Of a stretch of DNA of 64,000 nt, positions 1 to 7,565 are shown piece after piece (position 1 is the stretch's first letter; each line of letters opens with the position of its first letter). The position numbers were made by a program, and so were the translations under genes. The notes beneath the pieces were generated by a model, which did no database searches, had not been told where the DNA came from, and was given only the letters and a program-made list of their open reading frames with translations. Location: positions 124,001 to 188,000 of the forward strand of contig NZ_JAQMWP010000011.1 in the NCBI RefSeq assembly GCF_030403745.1, read 5' to 3'. This DNA comes from Streptomyces sp. S.PB5. Lineage in GTDB: Bacteria > Actinomycetota > Actinomycetes > Streptomycetales > Streptomycetaceae.

Positions 1-50
1 AGGTCGGGAGAGGCGAGCTGAGGGGTACGGAGTTCCGGCGTTGCCGTCAT
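1..50 (-). CDS. N-terminus of an unidentified gene running off the left edge
   Basis: A minus-strand ATG at 50-48 is preceded by a good ribosome binding site (AGAAGGAC, about 5 nt away). The 16 codons left in the window read MTATPELRTPQLASPD and then leave the window. Too little is visible to name the product. It lies 44 nt downstream of a leader peptide of the type that usually precedes sulphur assimilation or cysteine genes in actinobacteria, so a sulphur-related role is a reasonable guess and no more. Confidence 0.5.
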   Translation of the reverse strand, partial: MTATPELRTPQLASPD

Positions 51-94
51 GGACGTGTCCTTCTGCGAGGGCGGGCGTGCTGGTCCGTGGCTGC

Positions 95-175
95 TCAGCA
101 ACCCGGACAGCGCGCGCTCGCGTTGCGGACGAGGTCGACGTGGACCCGCCCGAACAGAAGGAGTTCGGAAGGCAT
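95..175 (-). CDS. 26-residue cysteine/sulphur-type leader peptide
   Basis: A short minus-strand reading frame starts with ATG at 175-173 and ends with TGA at 97-95. Its centre reads VHVDLVRNASARC and it ends in CPGC directly before the stop. The HVDLxR..S..C signature is the one seen in the putative leader peptides that Streptomyces and other actinobacteria place ahead of sulphate, thiosulphate and cysteine genes, where cysteine codons near the stop are thought to sense Cys-tRNA supply. Here the two cysteines are separated rather than adjacent. The next gene downstream starts at 50, leaving 44 nt for a control structure. The ribosome binding site is weak (GTCAGCCTGACC just upstream). The thioredoxin gene lies upstream on the same strand. 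I infer an attenuation role; the sequence alone does not prove it. Confidence 0.6.
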   Translation of the reverse strand: MPSELLLFGRVHVDLVRNASARCPGC

Positions 176-257
176 ACGGTCAGGCTGACGATAGGTGGCG
201 GGCGCAGTCAAGTACGTTCCGGCATATGGGAGATGGCTCACCGTGCGCCCACCGAGG

Positions 258-671
258 TCAAACCGCCTCCCCCAGTGCCGCGATGACATCCGCCTTGCGC
301 GGCTGTCCGGTGGCCCGCCGCACGACACGGCCGTCGGCGTCCAGTACGAGCACGGTCGGCGTCTTGAGGATGTCGAGTGCACGGACGAGGTCCAGATGGG
401 CCTCGGCGTCGATCTCGATGTGCGCGACGCCCGGCACCATGCCGGCCACCTCGCCCAGGATCCGCTTGGTGGCCCGGCAGGGCGCGCAGAAGGCGCTGGA
501 GAACTGGACCAGCGTGGCCCGCTCCCCCAACTCCCCGCCCAGCTCGGCCGTGCCGAGCCGCTTGCCGTCGTCCCGCCCGCGCACCCGTACTCTCCCGCTC
601 CGCCGCTTGTGCAGCACTCCGTAGGCGCTCGCCGCGGCGAGCACCACCACACACACCATGAGTCCGGCCAT
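258..671 (-). CDS. Membrane-anchored thioredoxin-family protein
   Basis: This encodes a 137-residue thioredoxin-fold protein. A hydrophobic segment at about residues 2-19 should anchor it in the membrane with the thioredoxin domain outside, and a basic stretch (about 21-32) follows. The redox motif is CAPC at residues 62-65, after the strand VQFSSAF, and the cis-proline region appears as KTPT near 103-106. Such proteins reduce or oxidise exported thiols. ATG at 671-669 is the likeliest start because the hydrophobic segment begins there; an ATG four codons later (659) is also possible. The gene is divergent from the DUF4395 gene, 76 nt away, and lies upstream of a sulphur-type leader peptide on the same strand. 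That setting suggests a thiol or sulphur redox role. Confidence 0.85.
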   Translation of the reverse strand: MAGLMVCVVVLAAASAYGVLHKRRSGRVRVRGRDDGKRLGTAELGGELGERATLVQFSSAFCAPCRATKRILGEVAGMVPGVAHIEIDAEAHLDLVRALDILKTPTVLVLDADGRVVRRATGQPRKADVIAALGEAV

Positions 672-747
672 CACCCAGCTCCAGCGTTCACGAGACTGCA
701 AAGATTCCCGGCTCCACGAAACGTTCCCCTTGCGGAATGCTTGATTC

Positions 748-1164
748 ATGGACATCGACGTGAGGGGACCGCGCTTCGGAGCAGCGGTGACGACCCTAGT
801 ACTGGCGGTCGTGCTGATCACCGGCAGCGTGTGGCTCCTGGCCTGGCAGACCCTGGCGTTCGCCCTGGGCGCGGCCGGCGGGGTGGGGCGCTCGCCGTAC
901 GGCTGGCTGTACCGCAAGGCCGTACGGCCCCGGCTCGGGCCGCCGACCGAGTTCGAGGCGCCGGAACCGCCGCGGTTCGCACAGACAGTGGGGCTCGTCT
1001 TCGCGGGCCTGGGACTGGTCGGGTTCGGACTCGGACCGGAGTGGCTGGGTCTCACCGCGACCGGCGCCGCGCTCGCGGCCGCGTTCCTGAACGCCACGTT
1101 CGGGTACTGCCTGGGGTGCGAGATGTACCTGCTCGTACGGCGGGTGGCGGTACGAGCAGAGTAA
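748..1164 (+). CDS. DUF4395 family membrane protein
   Basis: This encodes a 138-residue protein with about four membrane segments (roughly residues 12-28, 30-45, 80-98 and 100-118) and a C-terminal CLGC pair at residues 121-124. It matches my recollection of DUF4395, small actinobacterial membrane proteins often found beside thioredoxin or rhodanese genes, which fits the divergent thioredoxin 76 nt away. A redox-active cysteine pair close to the membrane suggests that it shuttles electrons to or from the neighbouring thioredoxin. That is inference; no function is established for the family as far as I know. ATG at 748 has only a weak GGAA upstream. Confidence 0.75.
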   Translation: MDIDVRGPRFGAAVTTLVLAVVLITGSVWLLAWQTLAFALGAAGGVGRSPYGWLYRKAVRPRLGPPTEFEAPEPPRFAQTVGLVFAGLGLVGFGLGPEWLGLTATGAALAAAFLNATFGYCLGCEMYLLVRRVAVRAE

Positions 1165-1285
1165 CGCTTTCGTAAAAGACCGAGGTGGATCAAGCTGCCG
1201 ACGTGACAAGTATCTCGCCGTTCACAGGCACCAGGACTGGCCCCCCGTCCGTTCTTGGGGCACGATCTGCGAGATGCCGTAAACC

Positions 1286-1297
1286 TACGGCGCCGTA
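1286..1297. promoter_or_regulatory. Palindrome TACGGCGCCGTA upstream of the acyltransferase
   Basis: This is a perfect 12-bp palindrome lying 57 nt before the acyltransferase start, immediately followed by TAACTT, which could be part of a -10 element. TACGG-type palindromes are typical of TetR-family lipid regulators in actinobacteria, so a repressor of membrane lipid genes may bind here. No regulator gene is adjacent. Confidence 0.4.
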
Positions 1298-1353
1298 ACT
1301 TTCCCGCTGGGAGCCACCTTTCCCAGGCAGAGAAGGAAGGGTCCACCCCGTCC

Positions 1354-2082
1354 ATGGCAGAGCTTGTCTACCGTCCCGTCGTCGGTCTCGCCCTCACGTT
1401 GTTCAAGGCGTGGGACCTCAAGATCGACTGCCAGGGTTCGGAGAACATCCCGCGCTCGGGCGGCGCCGTGCTGGTCAGCAACCACATCAGCTACCTGGAC
1501 TTCATCTTCGACGGGCTGGCGGCGCTCCCGCAGAAACGACTCGTTCGCTTCATGGCGAAGGAGTCCGTGTTCCGGCACAAGATCTCCGGTCCGCTGATGC
1601 GGGGCATGAAGCACATCCCCGTGGACCGCAAGCAGGGTGAGGCGGCCTACCAGCACGCGCTGCGCTCCCTGCGCTCCGGCGAGATCGTCGGCGTCTTCCC
1701 CGAGGCCACGATCTCCCAGTCCTTCACCCTGAAGTCCTTCAAGTCCGGTGCCGCGCGCATGGCCCAGGAGGCCGGCGTCCCGCTGATCCCGATGGCGCTC
1801 TGGGGCACCCAGCGCCTGTGGACCAAGGGTCACCCGCGCAACTTCAAGCGCAGCCACACCCCGATCACCATCCGGGTCGGCGAGCCGATCGAGGCCCCCA
1901 AGGACAAGTACGCGGGCGCGATCACCCGTCAACTCCGCGAGAGTGTCCAGCAGATGCTGGAGGCCGCGCAGCGGGCGTACCCGGTCCGTCCGAAGGACGC
2001 CGACGACACCTGGTGGATGCCGGCGCATCTGGGCGGCACGGCACCGACCCCGGAGGAAGTCCGCGCGGCCGAGACCCGCTGA
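1354..2082 (+). CDS. PlsC-type lysophospholipid acyltransferase (1-acyl-sn-glycerol-3-phosphate acyltransferase family)
   Basis: This 242-residue enzyme transfers an acyl chain to a lysophospholipid at the inner membrane face, giving phosphatidic acid or a related lipid. The catalytic HxxxxD block is NHISYLD with His44 and Asp49, and the later FPEATIS block (about 115-121) corresponds to the glycerol-phosphate binding motif. Length is normal for the family. The ATG at 1354 is preferred because AGAAGGAAGG at 1331-1340 is a good ribosome binding site and the family sequence starts there; an upstream in-frame start at 1255 would add an unconserved tail. The exact acceptor cannot be read from sequence. 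A perfect hairpin follows the stop, and a palindrome upstream suggests control with lipid genes. Confidence 0.9.
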   Translation: MAELVYRPVVGLALTLFKAWDLKIDCQGSENIPRSGGAVLVSNHISYLDFIFDGLAALPQKRLVRFMAKESVFRHKISGPLMRGMKHIPVDRKQGEAAYQHALRSLRSGEIVGVFPEATISQSFTLKSFKSGAARMAQEAGVPLIPMALWGTQRLWTKGHPRNFKRSHTPITIRVGEPIEAPKDKYAGAITRQLRESVQQMLEAAQRAYPVRPKDADDTWWMPAHLGGTAPTPEEVRAAETR

Positions 2083-2107
2083 GGCCGCGAACCTGAACTC
2101 CCGCCCT

Positions 2108-2134
2108 GAACTCCCGTCCGCCGGACGGGAGTTC
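2108..2134 (+). terminator. Hairpin terminator after the acyltransferase
   Basis: GAACTCCCGTCC (2108-2119) and GGACGGGAGTTC (2123-2134) form a perfect 12-bp stem with a 3-nt loop, 25 nt after the stop. There is no U-tract, which is common for Streptomyces terminators. It separates the acyltransferase from the NACHT gene. Confidence 0.75.
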
Positions 2135-2150
2135 ACCCCTTCCTGCCATC

Positions 2151-2179
2151 TGGACGCTCGGCCCGCCCCTGGCTACCTT
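2151..2179 (+). promoter_or_regulatory. Candidate promoter for the NACHT gene
   Basis: TGGACG (2151-2156) and TACCTT (2174-2179) are separated by 17 nt and lie 42 nt before the GTG start. They resemble a housekeeping -35/-10 pair and follow the terminator hairpin, so the NACHT gene probably has its own transcript. Confidence 0.35.
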
Positions 2180-2220
2180 CGCCGTACCGGGCGACGCCCG
2201 GGAAGGGGGGACCGAGCTGC

Positions 2221-5124
2221 GTGCTTGCCGAGGTCGCGGCCGGCGTGCTCGTCGAGGCCATCGCCGGTACGGTTCGGTGGCTGCGGCGGGAGTCGGTGGG
2301 GAGTGACGGTGCCGAACAGGCGCTGATCCGCTGGTTCGACACGTATGAGTTGACGCCGGTACGGGACGCTCCCGGGCTGCCGGACGGTGTGTCCGGAGAA
2401 TCCGTGGCGGAGTTCTTCCGCTGCGACGACAGCCAGGCGGTGCTGCACGAGCTGCTCGCGGCGCGCTTGACGGACGCGCCGGAGGCCGTGGTCGGGCAGC
2501 TGCGGGAGGCGTACCTGGCCTGTGCGCGGGCCGCCCTGCCACCCGTCTTCGCCGCCGCCGGGCTCGGGGATCCCGATGCGGTGGCGTCGGGGCTCGCGGA
2601 GGAGTTCTTCGACCACTGCGATCTGGAGATCGCCACAATCGTGGGCCGACTCGCCGCGGCGGACCCGGTGTTGGTGGACCGGGTCCGGCGGGATGCGTTC
2701 TCGGCTCGTATCACCGCGGTGCTCGGTGCGATCGAGCGGCATACGCGGGCGTTGTCGCTGCGGGACGCCGAGTGCCTTGCCGCGGACCAGGCGTTCGTCG
2801 GGGCGTATCGGCGGCAGGCCGTGTTCGCGCACGGGTCGTTGGAGCCGCCGGATTTCGAGCGGCGGAGGCGGGTGCCGATCGAGGCGTTGCATGTGAGTCC
2901 GAGGATCCAGACGTACGACGACCACGACTCGCCCCCGCTCGACCTCGCCGACCTGGACCGCCTGTTGGACCGCACCGTGCTGCTGGGCGATCCGGGGTGC
3001 GGCAAGTCCACCACCTGTCAGGTCCTCATGCACAGACGGGCCTGCGACCCGAGCTCTCCGCTGCCCTTCCTCGTCGTACTGCGCGACTTCGCCGCAGGCG
3101 ACGGGGAGCGGAGCTCGGTCGTCGACCACATCGAGCACCGCCTCAGGACCCACTACCAGTGCCCCGCACCGCCGGGCGCCGTGGACCGGCTGTTGCTGAG
3201 CGGAGCCGCCTCGGTCGTCTTCGACGGGCTGGACGAACTGCTGGACGCCACCCGGCGGCGGGAGGTGACCGAGGTCGTCGAGCTCTTCAGCGCCAAGTAC
3301 CCACTGGCACAGGTGCTGGTCAGCTCCCGGGTCGTGGGCTACGACGAGGCCCGCCTCGACGACCGCTTCTTCGAGTGCTACCGGCTCGGATCGTTCGACC
3401 CGGAGCAGACCGAGGAGTACGTCACGAAGTGGTTCGCGCAGGAGGAAGGAACCTCCGAGGAAGCGGGACGCAGCGCGCAGGACTTCCTGGCGGGGAGCGC
3501 GGACCTCACCGATCTGCGTGGCAACCCCTTGATGCTGGCCCTGATGTGCATCCTCTACCGCGGCACGGGCTTCATCCCGCGCAGTCGTCCGGAGGTCTAC
3601 GAGCAGTGTGCCGCGCTGCTGTTCCACAAGTGGGACGTCCGGCGCCGGATTCATGTCGAACTGACGATGTCACGGCTGGTCGAGCCCGCGCTACGCCATG
3701 TCGCCCTCTGGCTCCTGACCGAGGAGGGCGAGAGCCCTTCGGTGACGGAACGCGAACTCGTGGACAGGGTCGCGGAGTTCCTGGACGGCCGCGGCTATGA
3801 GGCGCGTGCGGAGGCCGAGACGGCGGCACGCCAGTTCGTGGGCTTCTGCCGCGGACGCGCCTGGGTGTTCAGCGAGATGGGCACCACCGCACGCGGGGAG
3901 AGCCTGTACACCTTCACGCACCGCACGTTCCTGGAGTACTTCGCCGCCGCTCAGCTCGCCGGCCTCAGCGACACCCCGGAAGCATTGGCCCGCCGTCTCG
4001 CGTCCCGCGTGGCCCGGCAGCAGTGGGACGTCGTCGGCCAGCTGGCCGTGCAGATGAAGGACCGCGCGACGGTCGACGGGGCGGAACGCGTCTTCACCGC
4101 CCTGCTCGACGAACGGCGCCGCCGGTCGACCGCAGGCCGCGGAAACGTACTCGCGTTTCTGGCCCGCTGCCTGAGCTGCGTGGATCCGCCTCCTCGCATC
4201 GTGCGCCGGCTGACGAGGGAGGCGGTGGAGCACCTGCTGCCGGGGGACCCCATGGACGCGGAGTTCAGTGGCCCCGTCATGGCCCTGCTCACCAGCTCCT
4301 GGTACAGCCGCGAGCTGGTCGCGGACGAGCTGGCTGCGGCGATCGCCGACGCCGTGACGTCGGGGGACGGACACCGACGGCGAACCGGACTGCTCCTGGC
4401 CGCGTACGCCGCCCACGGCGTCAGCTCGATCCACGCTCAGGACCTGTTCGACCACTGGTGGGGCTTCGCCCGCGGGAGGATCACCGAGTACGCGGCAGAG
4501 TTCCGCGCCGCGGCACGCGACGGTGTCGGTCTCCTGGACGTCGGTCTCAATCACGGACTGGCCCGGCTGAGCGACTACCTCCACAACGGCGACCTGACTC
4601 TGAGCTCGCTGTTCGACAGATGGCCCATGGGCATCTTCAGCGCGGATCACGTGTGGTCGCCGTACGCCTTCCGCTGCCTCTACGTGTTCCTGGGGAACGA
4701 GCGGGACTCACGTCCGCTGTGGGAGTCCACCCCACGTGACTGCTCCACTGTCGGTGCCTGGGTGCGGGAACACGCCCAGCCGCCATGGGCGGACCGTCCC
4801 CACGACGTGTCGCGCCCTCTGGACGGCATGCTCCGATCCCTGAGTTCGGCGTCCCGGGAACCTGTGGCCCCCGACGCCCTGGACGCCGACGGCTACCTGG
4901 GCGCCGCAGTGCTGCTCCTGACCTCCCTGGAGGCCTGCAGCGAACCCCCGGCCACCGAGCGCCTCGTGGCCGTGCTCGGCCCGCTCTCCGACCTCGGCCC
5001 CTACATCGCGGCCAGGCACACCGGCGACGACGTCCCCCTCCCCGGCCTCCCCGTCCCCGACGGCTACGGCGACCTCCTGAGCGCCTGGGCCCGCCGCGAC
5101 GTCGACTTCGTACGCCGTCCCTGA
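2221..5124 (+). CDS. NACHT-domain STAND NTPase, 967 residues
   Basis: This is a large NLR-like NTPase. The N-terminal roughly 240 residues form a helical region without an obvious effector catalytic motif. The NACHT core has Walker A GDPGCGKST at residues 256-264, Walker B VVFDGLDEL at 332-340 (Asp335, Asp338, Glu339), then RGNPLMLALM and FTHRTFLEYFAAAQ, the sensor and winged-helix signatures of NACHT proteins. The last 350 or so residues are alpha-helical and lack clear LRR, TPR or WD repeats. STAND NTPases oligomerise on sensing a ligand, and bacterial NACHT proteins of this size include antiphage effectors; others are regulators. The start is GTG at 2221 with GGAAGGGGGG 10 nt upstream. The gene stands alone between housekeeping genes with no accessory toxin, so a sensing or defence role is an inference from family. 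Confidence 0.85.
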   Translation: MLAEVAAGVLVEAIAGTVRWLRRESVGSDGAEQALIRWFDTYELTPVRDAPGLPDGVSGESVAEFFRCDDSQAVLHELLAARLTDAPEAVVGQLREAYLACARAALPPVFAAAGLGDPDAVASGLAEEFFDHCDLEIATIVGRLAAADPVLVDRVRRDAFSARITAVLGAIERHTRALSLRDAECLAADQAFVGAYRRQAVFAHGSLEPPDFERRRRVPIEALHVSPRIQTYDDHDSPPLDLADLDRLLDRTVLLGDPGCGKSTTCQVLMHRRACDPSSPLPFLVVLRDFAAGDGERSSVVDHIEHRLRTHYQCPAPPGAVDRLLLSGAASVVFDGLDELLDATRRREVTEVVELFSAKYPLAQVLVSSRVVGYDEARLDDRFFECYRLGSFDPEQTEEYVTKWFAQEEGTSEEAGRSAQDFLAGSADLTDLRGNPLMLALMCILYRGTGFIPRSRPEVYEQCAALLFHKWDVRRRIHVELTMSRLVEPALRHVALWLLTEEGESPSVTERELVDRVAEFLDGRGYEARAEAETAARQFVGFCRGRAWVFSEMGTTARGESLYTFTHRTFLEYFAAAQLAGLSDTPEALARRLASRVARQQWDVVGQLAVQMKDRATVDGAERVFTALLDERRRRSTAGRGNVLAFLARCLSCVDPPPRIVRRLTREAVEHLLPGDPMDAEFSGPVMALLTSSWYSRELVADELAAAIADAVTSGDGHRRRTGLLLAAYAAHGVSSIHAQDLFDHWWGFARGRITEYAAEFRAAARDGVGLLDVGLNHGLARLSDYLHNGDLTLSSLFDRWPMGIFSADHVWSPYAFRCLYVFLGNERDSRPLWESTPRDCSTVGAWVREHAQPPWADRPHDVSRPLDGMLRSLSSASREPVAPDALDADGYLGAAVLLLTSLEACSEPPATERLVAVLGPLSDLGPYIAARHTGDDVPLPGLPVPDGYGDLLSAWARRDVDFVRRP

Positions 5125-5128
5125 CCCC

Positions 5129-5830
5129 TCAGCCCGCCGACACCGCCGCCCCTACCTCGATCCGCGCCCCCGGGCTGAACTTCTCCAACAGCTCGGCCAG
5201 TTCGGCAGCGGCCGCCTCCACCTCGGCGACCGCCATCGGCGCGAGGCTCTCCAGCAGGAAGATCCCGGAGACGGTCTCCTCCGTGAGCCGGGTCCGCGGC
5301 CCCTGGCGCCAGTTCCAGCGGCGGCACGTCACGCCACGGTCGTCGCGCCACACCACCTCCCCGGCGTCAGGGTGTTCGACGACCTCCTCCCCGCCCGCGA
5401 CGGTCACGAAGTCCTCCTCGCCGGTTGCCCGGACCAGGCGCATGCCGCCCTCGATGCGGTCGATGTCCTCGCCGCCCACGGGGATCAGATGGGCGACGCT
5501 GATCGCGTTGTAGAGGTCGACGAGGAGGTTGATCCGGGGCAGCCCGCCCTCCGCGAGGGCCCGCTTCGCCAGCGCCTCCGCCGAGTTGCGTGTCCGTGAC
5601 GGCTTCGAGCCGAACGCCGTGTACACCGAGCGCCAGGCCGCCATGTGCGGGTCCTCGTGCGGGGCCCGGCCGTCCAGACGGGCGGCGAGACGGTGGGCCG
5701 CGTCGTCGAGGAGTGCCGAACTCGCCTCGGTGCTGGGCCCGTTGACCAGGTCGTGCGCTTCGATCGCGACGTGGGTGAAGCCGGGCGCGAGGGTGCGGAC
5801 CTCGTCGGACACGGTCAGGGAGAGGGTCAT
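5129..5830 (-). CDS. B3/4 (tRNA-synthetase-editing-like) domain protein
   Basis: This 233-residue protein matches the stand-alone B3/4 domain, the module that in phenylalanyl-tRNA synthetase beta houses editing. Recognisable stretches are YTAFGSKPSRTRNSAEAL (about 70-87) and INLLVDLYNAISVAHLIPVGGEDID (about 99-123), including the conserved N-x-x-V-D-x-x-N pattern. The ATG at 5830 is preferred over a start 12 codons upstream because the conserved sequence begins there. Stand-alone B3/4 proteins are proposed to hydrolyse misacylated tRNA or bind amino-acid-like ligands; the substrate is unknown. It lies 8 nt after the transglutaminase-like gene, so the two are almost certainly cotranscribed. 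Its end faces the NACHT gene, only 4 nt away. Confidence 0.8.
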   Translation of the reverse strand: MTLSLTVSDEVRTLAPGFTHVAIEAHDLVNGPSTEASSALLDDAAHRLAARLDGRAPHEDPHMAAWRSVYTAFGSKPSRTRNSAEALAKRALAEGGLPRINLLVDLYNAISVAHLIPVGGEDIDRIEGGMRLVRATGEEDFVTVAGGEEVVEHPDAGEVVWRDDRGVTCRRWNWRQGPRTRLTEETVSGIFLLESLAPMAVAEVEAAAAELAELLEKFSPGARIEVGAAVSAG

Positions 5831-5838
5831 CGGCTGCC

Positions 5839-6411
5839 TCAGAGTGCGGTCGGGAGCGTCTTCCACAGGTGCGGCCGGTCGGGAGCGGCCTTGAGGACGC
5901 TCAGAACGGCCGGATGCGGTTCAGCGTACAGCACTGGATAGTCCACCTCATTGGACTCCGGATCGCACACGAAAGCCAGCCGTTCGCCGTCGAGGGAGAA
6001 CTGGGCATCCACACCCGGCTTGTTGCCCCGAGGATCCTGCCGATGCCAGGCCCCGTTGAACCGGACGGCGACCAGACCGTGCACCACGTCGAACTTCTGG
6101 TAGCACAGCGCCGTCGGGATGTCCTCGGCCCGCAACAGCGCGGCCAGGGCGTGGGCCTTGGCGTAGCAGATGCCGGTGCCCTGCTCCAGGACGTCGGAGG
6201 CGCGCCAGGTGACTCGAGGGTCGCCCGCGTCCTGCGAGTGAGGGATGGTGTCGCGTACGAACTCGAAGGCCAGTCGCGCATACCCATACGAGTCCTCGGC
6301 CTGCCGGGCGAGGCGGGCCGCGGTCTCCCGCACGCGCGGGTGATGGTGGTCGATGGCCTCGTCCGCGGCCAAGTAGGCGGACAGATCAGCGGTGTTCTGG
6401 ATCAGCTCCAT
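5839..6411 (-). CDS. Transglutaminase-like cysteine protease-fold protein
   Basis: This 190-residue protein has the transglutaminase core triad: Cys82 in GTGICYAKA, His111 in VVHGLVAV and Asp126 in WHRQDPRG. There is no signal peptide, so it should act in the cytoplasm. Such domains are usually amidases or proteases; the substrate is unknown. The ATG at 6411 is chosen because a good promoter (-35 TTGACG, -10 TATGCT) ends only 8 nt before it, implying a leaderless or nearly leaderless mRNA. A longer reading frame upstream would run through the promoter. It is the first gene of a two-gene operon with the B3/4 protein, and a long inverted repeat over the promoter implies repression. Confidence 0.85.
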   Translation of the reverse strand: MELIQNTADLSAYLAADEAIDHHHPRVRETAARLARQAEDSYGYARLAFEFVRDTIPHSQDAGDPRVTWRASDVLEQGTGICYAKAHALAALLRAEDIPTALCYQKFDVVHGLVAVRFNGAWHRQDPRGNKPGVDAQFSLDGERLAFVCDPESNEVDYPVLYAEPHPAVLSVLKAAPDRPHLWKTLPTAL

Positions 6412-6419
6412 GACCGCAG

Positions 6420-6449
6420 AGCATAGGAATGCGATCACCCGAACGTCAA
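6420..6449 (-). promoter_or_regulatory. Promoter of the transglutaminase-B3/4 operon, likely leaderless
   Basis: On the minus strand -35 TTGACG (6449-6444) and -10 TATGCT (6425-6420) are 18 nt apart. The ATG starts 8 nt after the -10, so transcription should begin at or next to the start codon. No Shine-Dalgarno sequence is possible in such a transcript. Confidence 0.7.
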
Positions 6450-6470
6450 TCGTTTTACGGGTGATCGCAT
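6429..6470. promoter_or_regulatory. Long inverted repeat operator over the promoter
   Basis: ATGCGATCACCCG (6429-6441) and CGGGTGATCGCAT (6458-6470) are perfect 13-nt arms around a 16-nt centre. A further pair, GCATAG (6421-6426) and CTATGC (6473-6478), extends the symmetry. One arm covers the spacer and the centre contains the -35 box, so a bound dimer or tetramer would block the polymerase. No regulator gene adjoins it. Confidence 0.7.
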
Positions 6471-6494
6471 AGCTATGCAGTGGATGGATGTGCG

Positions 6495-7565
6495 CTAGTG
6501 CGCCATCTCCTCCTTCAGCGCCGCGACGAACGCGTCCACGTCCTCCTCGGTCGTGTCGAACGCGCACATCCAGCGGACATCGCCCGCGGCCTCGTCCCAG
6601 AAGTAGAAACGGAACCGCTTCTGCAGCCGCAGACTCACCTCGTGCGGCAGCCGCGCGAAGACCGCGTTGGCCTGCACCGGGTAGAGGATCTCCACACCGT
6701 GGACCGCCCGGACGCCCTCGGCCAGCCGCTGGGCCATCTCGTTGGAGTGGCGGGCGTTGCGCAGCCACAGATCCTTCGCCAGCAGCGCCTCCAGCTGCAC
6801 CGACACGAAGCGCATCTTCGAGGCGAGCTGCATCGACAGCTTGCGCAGGTGCTTCATATGGCTGACGGCGTCCTGGTTGATCACCACGACGGCCTCACCG
6901 AAGAGCGCGCCGTTCTTCGTCCCGCCCAGCGACAGGATGTCGACGCCGACCGCGTTGGTGAACGTCCGCATCGGGACGTTCAGCGACGCCGCCGCGTTGG
7001 ATATCCGGGAGCCGTCCAGGTGCACCTTCATACCGCGCGCGTGGGCGTGGTCGCAGATCGCCCGGATCTCGTCCGGCGTGTAGAGGGTGCCGAGCTCGGT
7101 GCTCTGGGTGATGGAGACGACCTGCGGCATCGCCCGGTGCTCGTCCTCCCAGCCCCAGGCCTGGCGGTCGATCAGCTCGGGCGTGAGCTTGCCGTCGGGC
7201 GTGGGGACGGTGAGCAGCTTCAGGCCGCCCATGCGCTCCGGCGCCCCGCCCTCGTCGACGTTGACGTGCGCGCTCTCGGCGCAGATCACCGCGCCCCAGC
7301 GGTCGGTGACCGCCTGGAGGGCGACGACATTGGCACCGGTGCCGTTGAAGACCGGGAACGCCTCCGCCGTGGGGCCGAAGTGGCTGCGGATGATCGACTG
7401 GAGGTTGTCGGTGTAGTCGTCCTCGCCGTAGGCGACCTGGTGCCCGCCGTTGGCCAGGGCCAGGGCGGCGAGCACCTCCGGGTGGGCGCCGGCGTAGTTG
7501 TCGCTGGCGAAGCCGCGGCTGTCCGGGTCGTGACGGCGACGGGCGTCGGTCTTCGCAGGGTTCAC
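6495..7565 (-). CDS. Low-specificity L-threonine aldolase family enzyme
   Basis: This 356-residue PLP enzyme belongs to the fold-type I beta-eliminating lyase/threonine aldolase family, which cleaves L-threonine or allo-threonine to glycine and acetaldehyde. The PLP lysine is Lys217 in LSLGGTKNG, with FNGTGANV (about 73-80) binding the phosphate and HLDGSRISN (182-190) carrying the aspartate that pairs with the pyridine nitrogen. The start is GTG at 7565, overlapping the stop of the upstream dehydrogenase by 4 nt (GTGA), which indicates translational coupling. It is the last gene of the DUF6421-SDR-aldolase operon. Close relatives can act on other beta-hydroxy amino acids, so the exact substrate is open. 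Confidence 0.85.
   Translation of the reverse strand: MNPAKTDARRRHDPDSRGFASDNYAGAHPEVLAALALANGGHQVAYGEDDYTDNLQSIIRSHFGPTAEAFPVFNGTGANVVALQAVTDRWGAVICAESAHVNVDEGGAPERMGGLKLLTVPTPDGKLTPELIDRQAWGWEDEHRAMPQVVSITQSTELGTLYTPDEIRAICDHAHARGMKVHLDGSRISNAAASLNVPMRTFTNAVGVDILSLGGTKNGALFGEAVVVINQDAVSHMKHLRKLSMQLASKMRFVSVQLEALLAKDLWLRNARHSNEMAQRLAEGVRAVHGVEILYPVQANAVFARLPHEVSLRLQKRFRFYFWDEAAGDVRWMCAFDTTEEDVDAFVAALKEEMAH

Noticed and set aside
2173..3654. Long minus-strand open frame opposite the NACHT gene
   Set aside because: Low-complexity translation, no ribosome binding site or motif; the plus strand encodes a clear NTPase.
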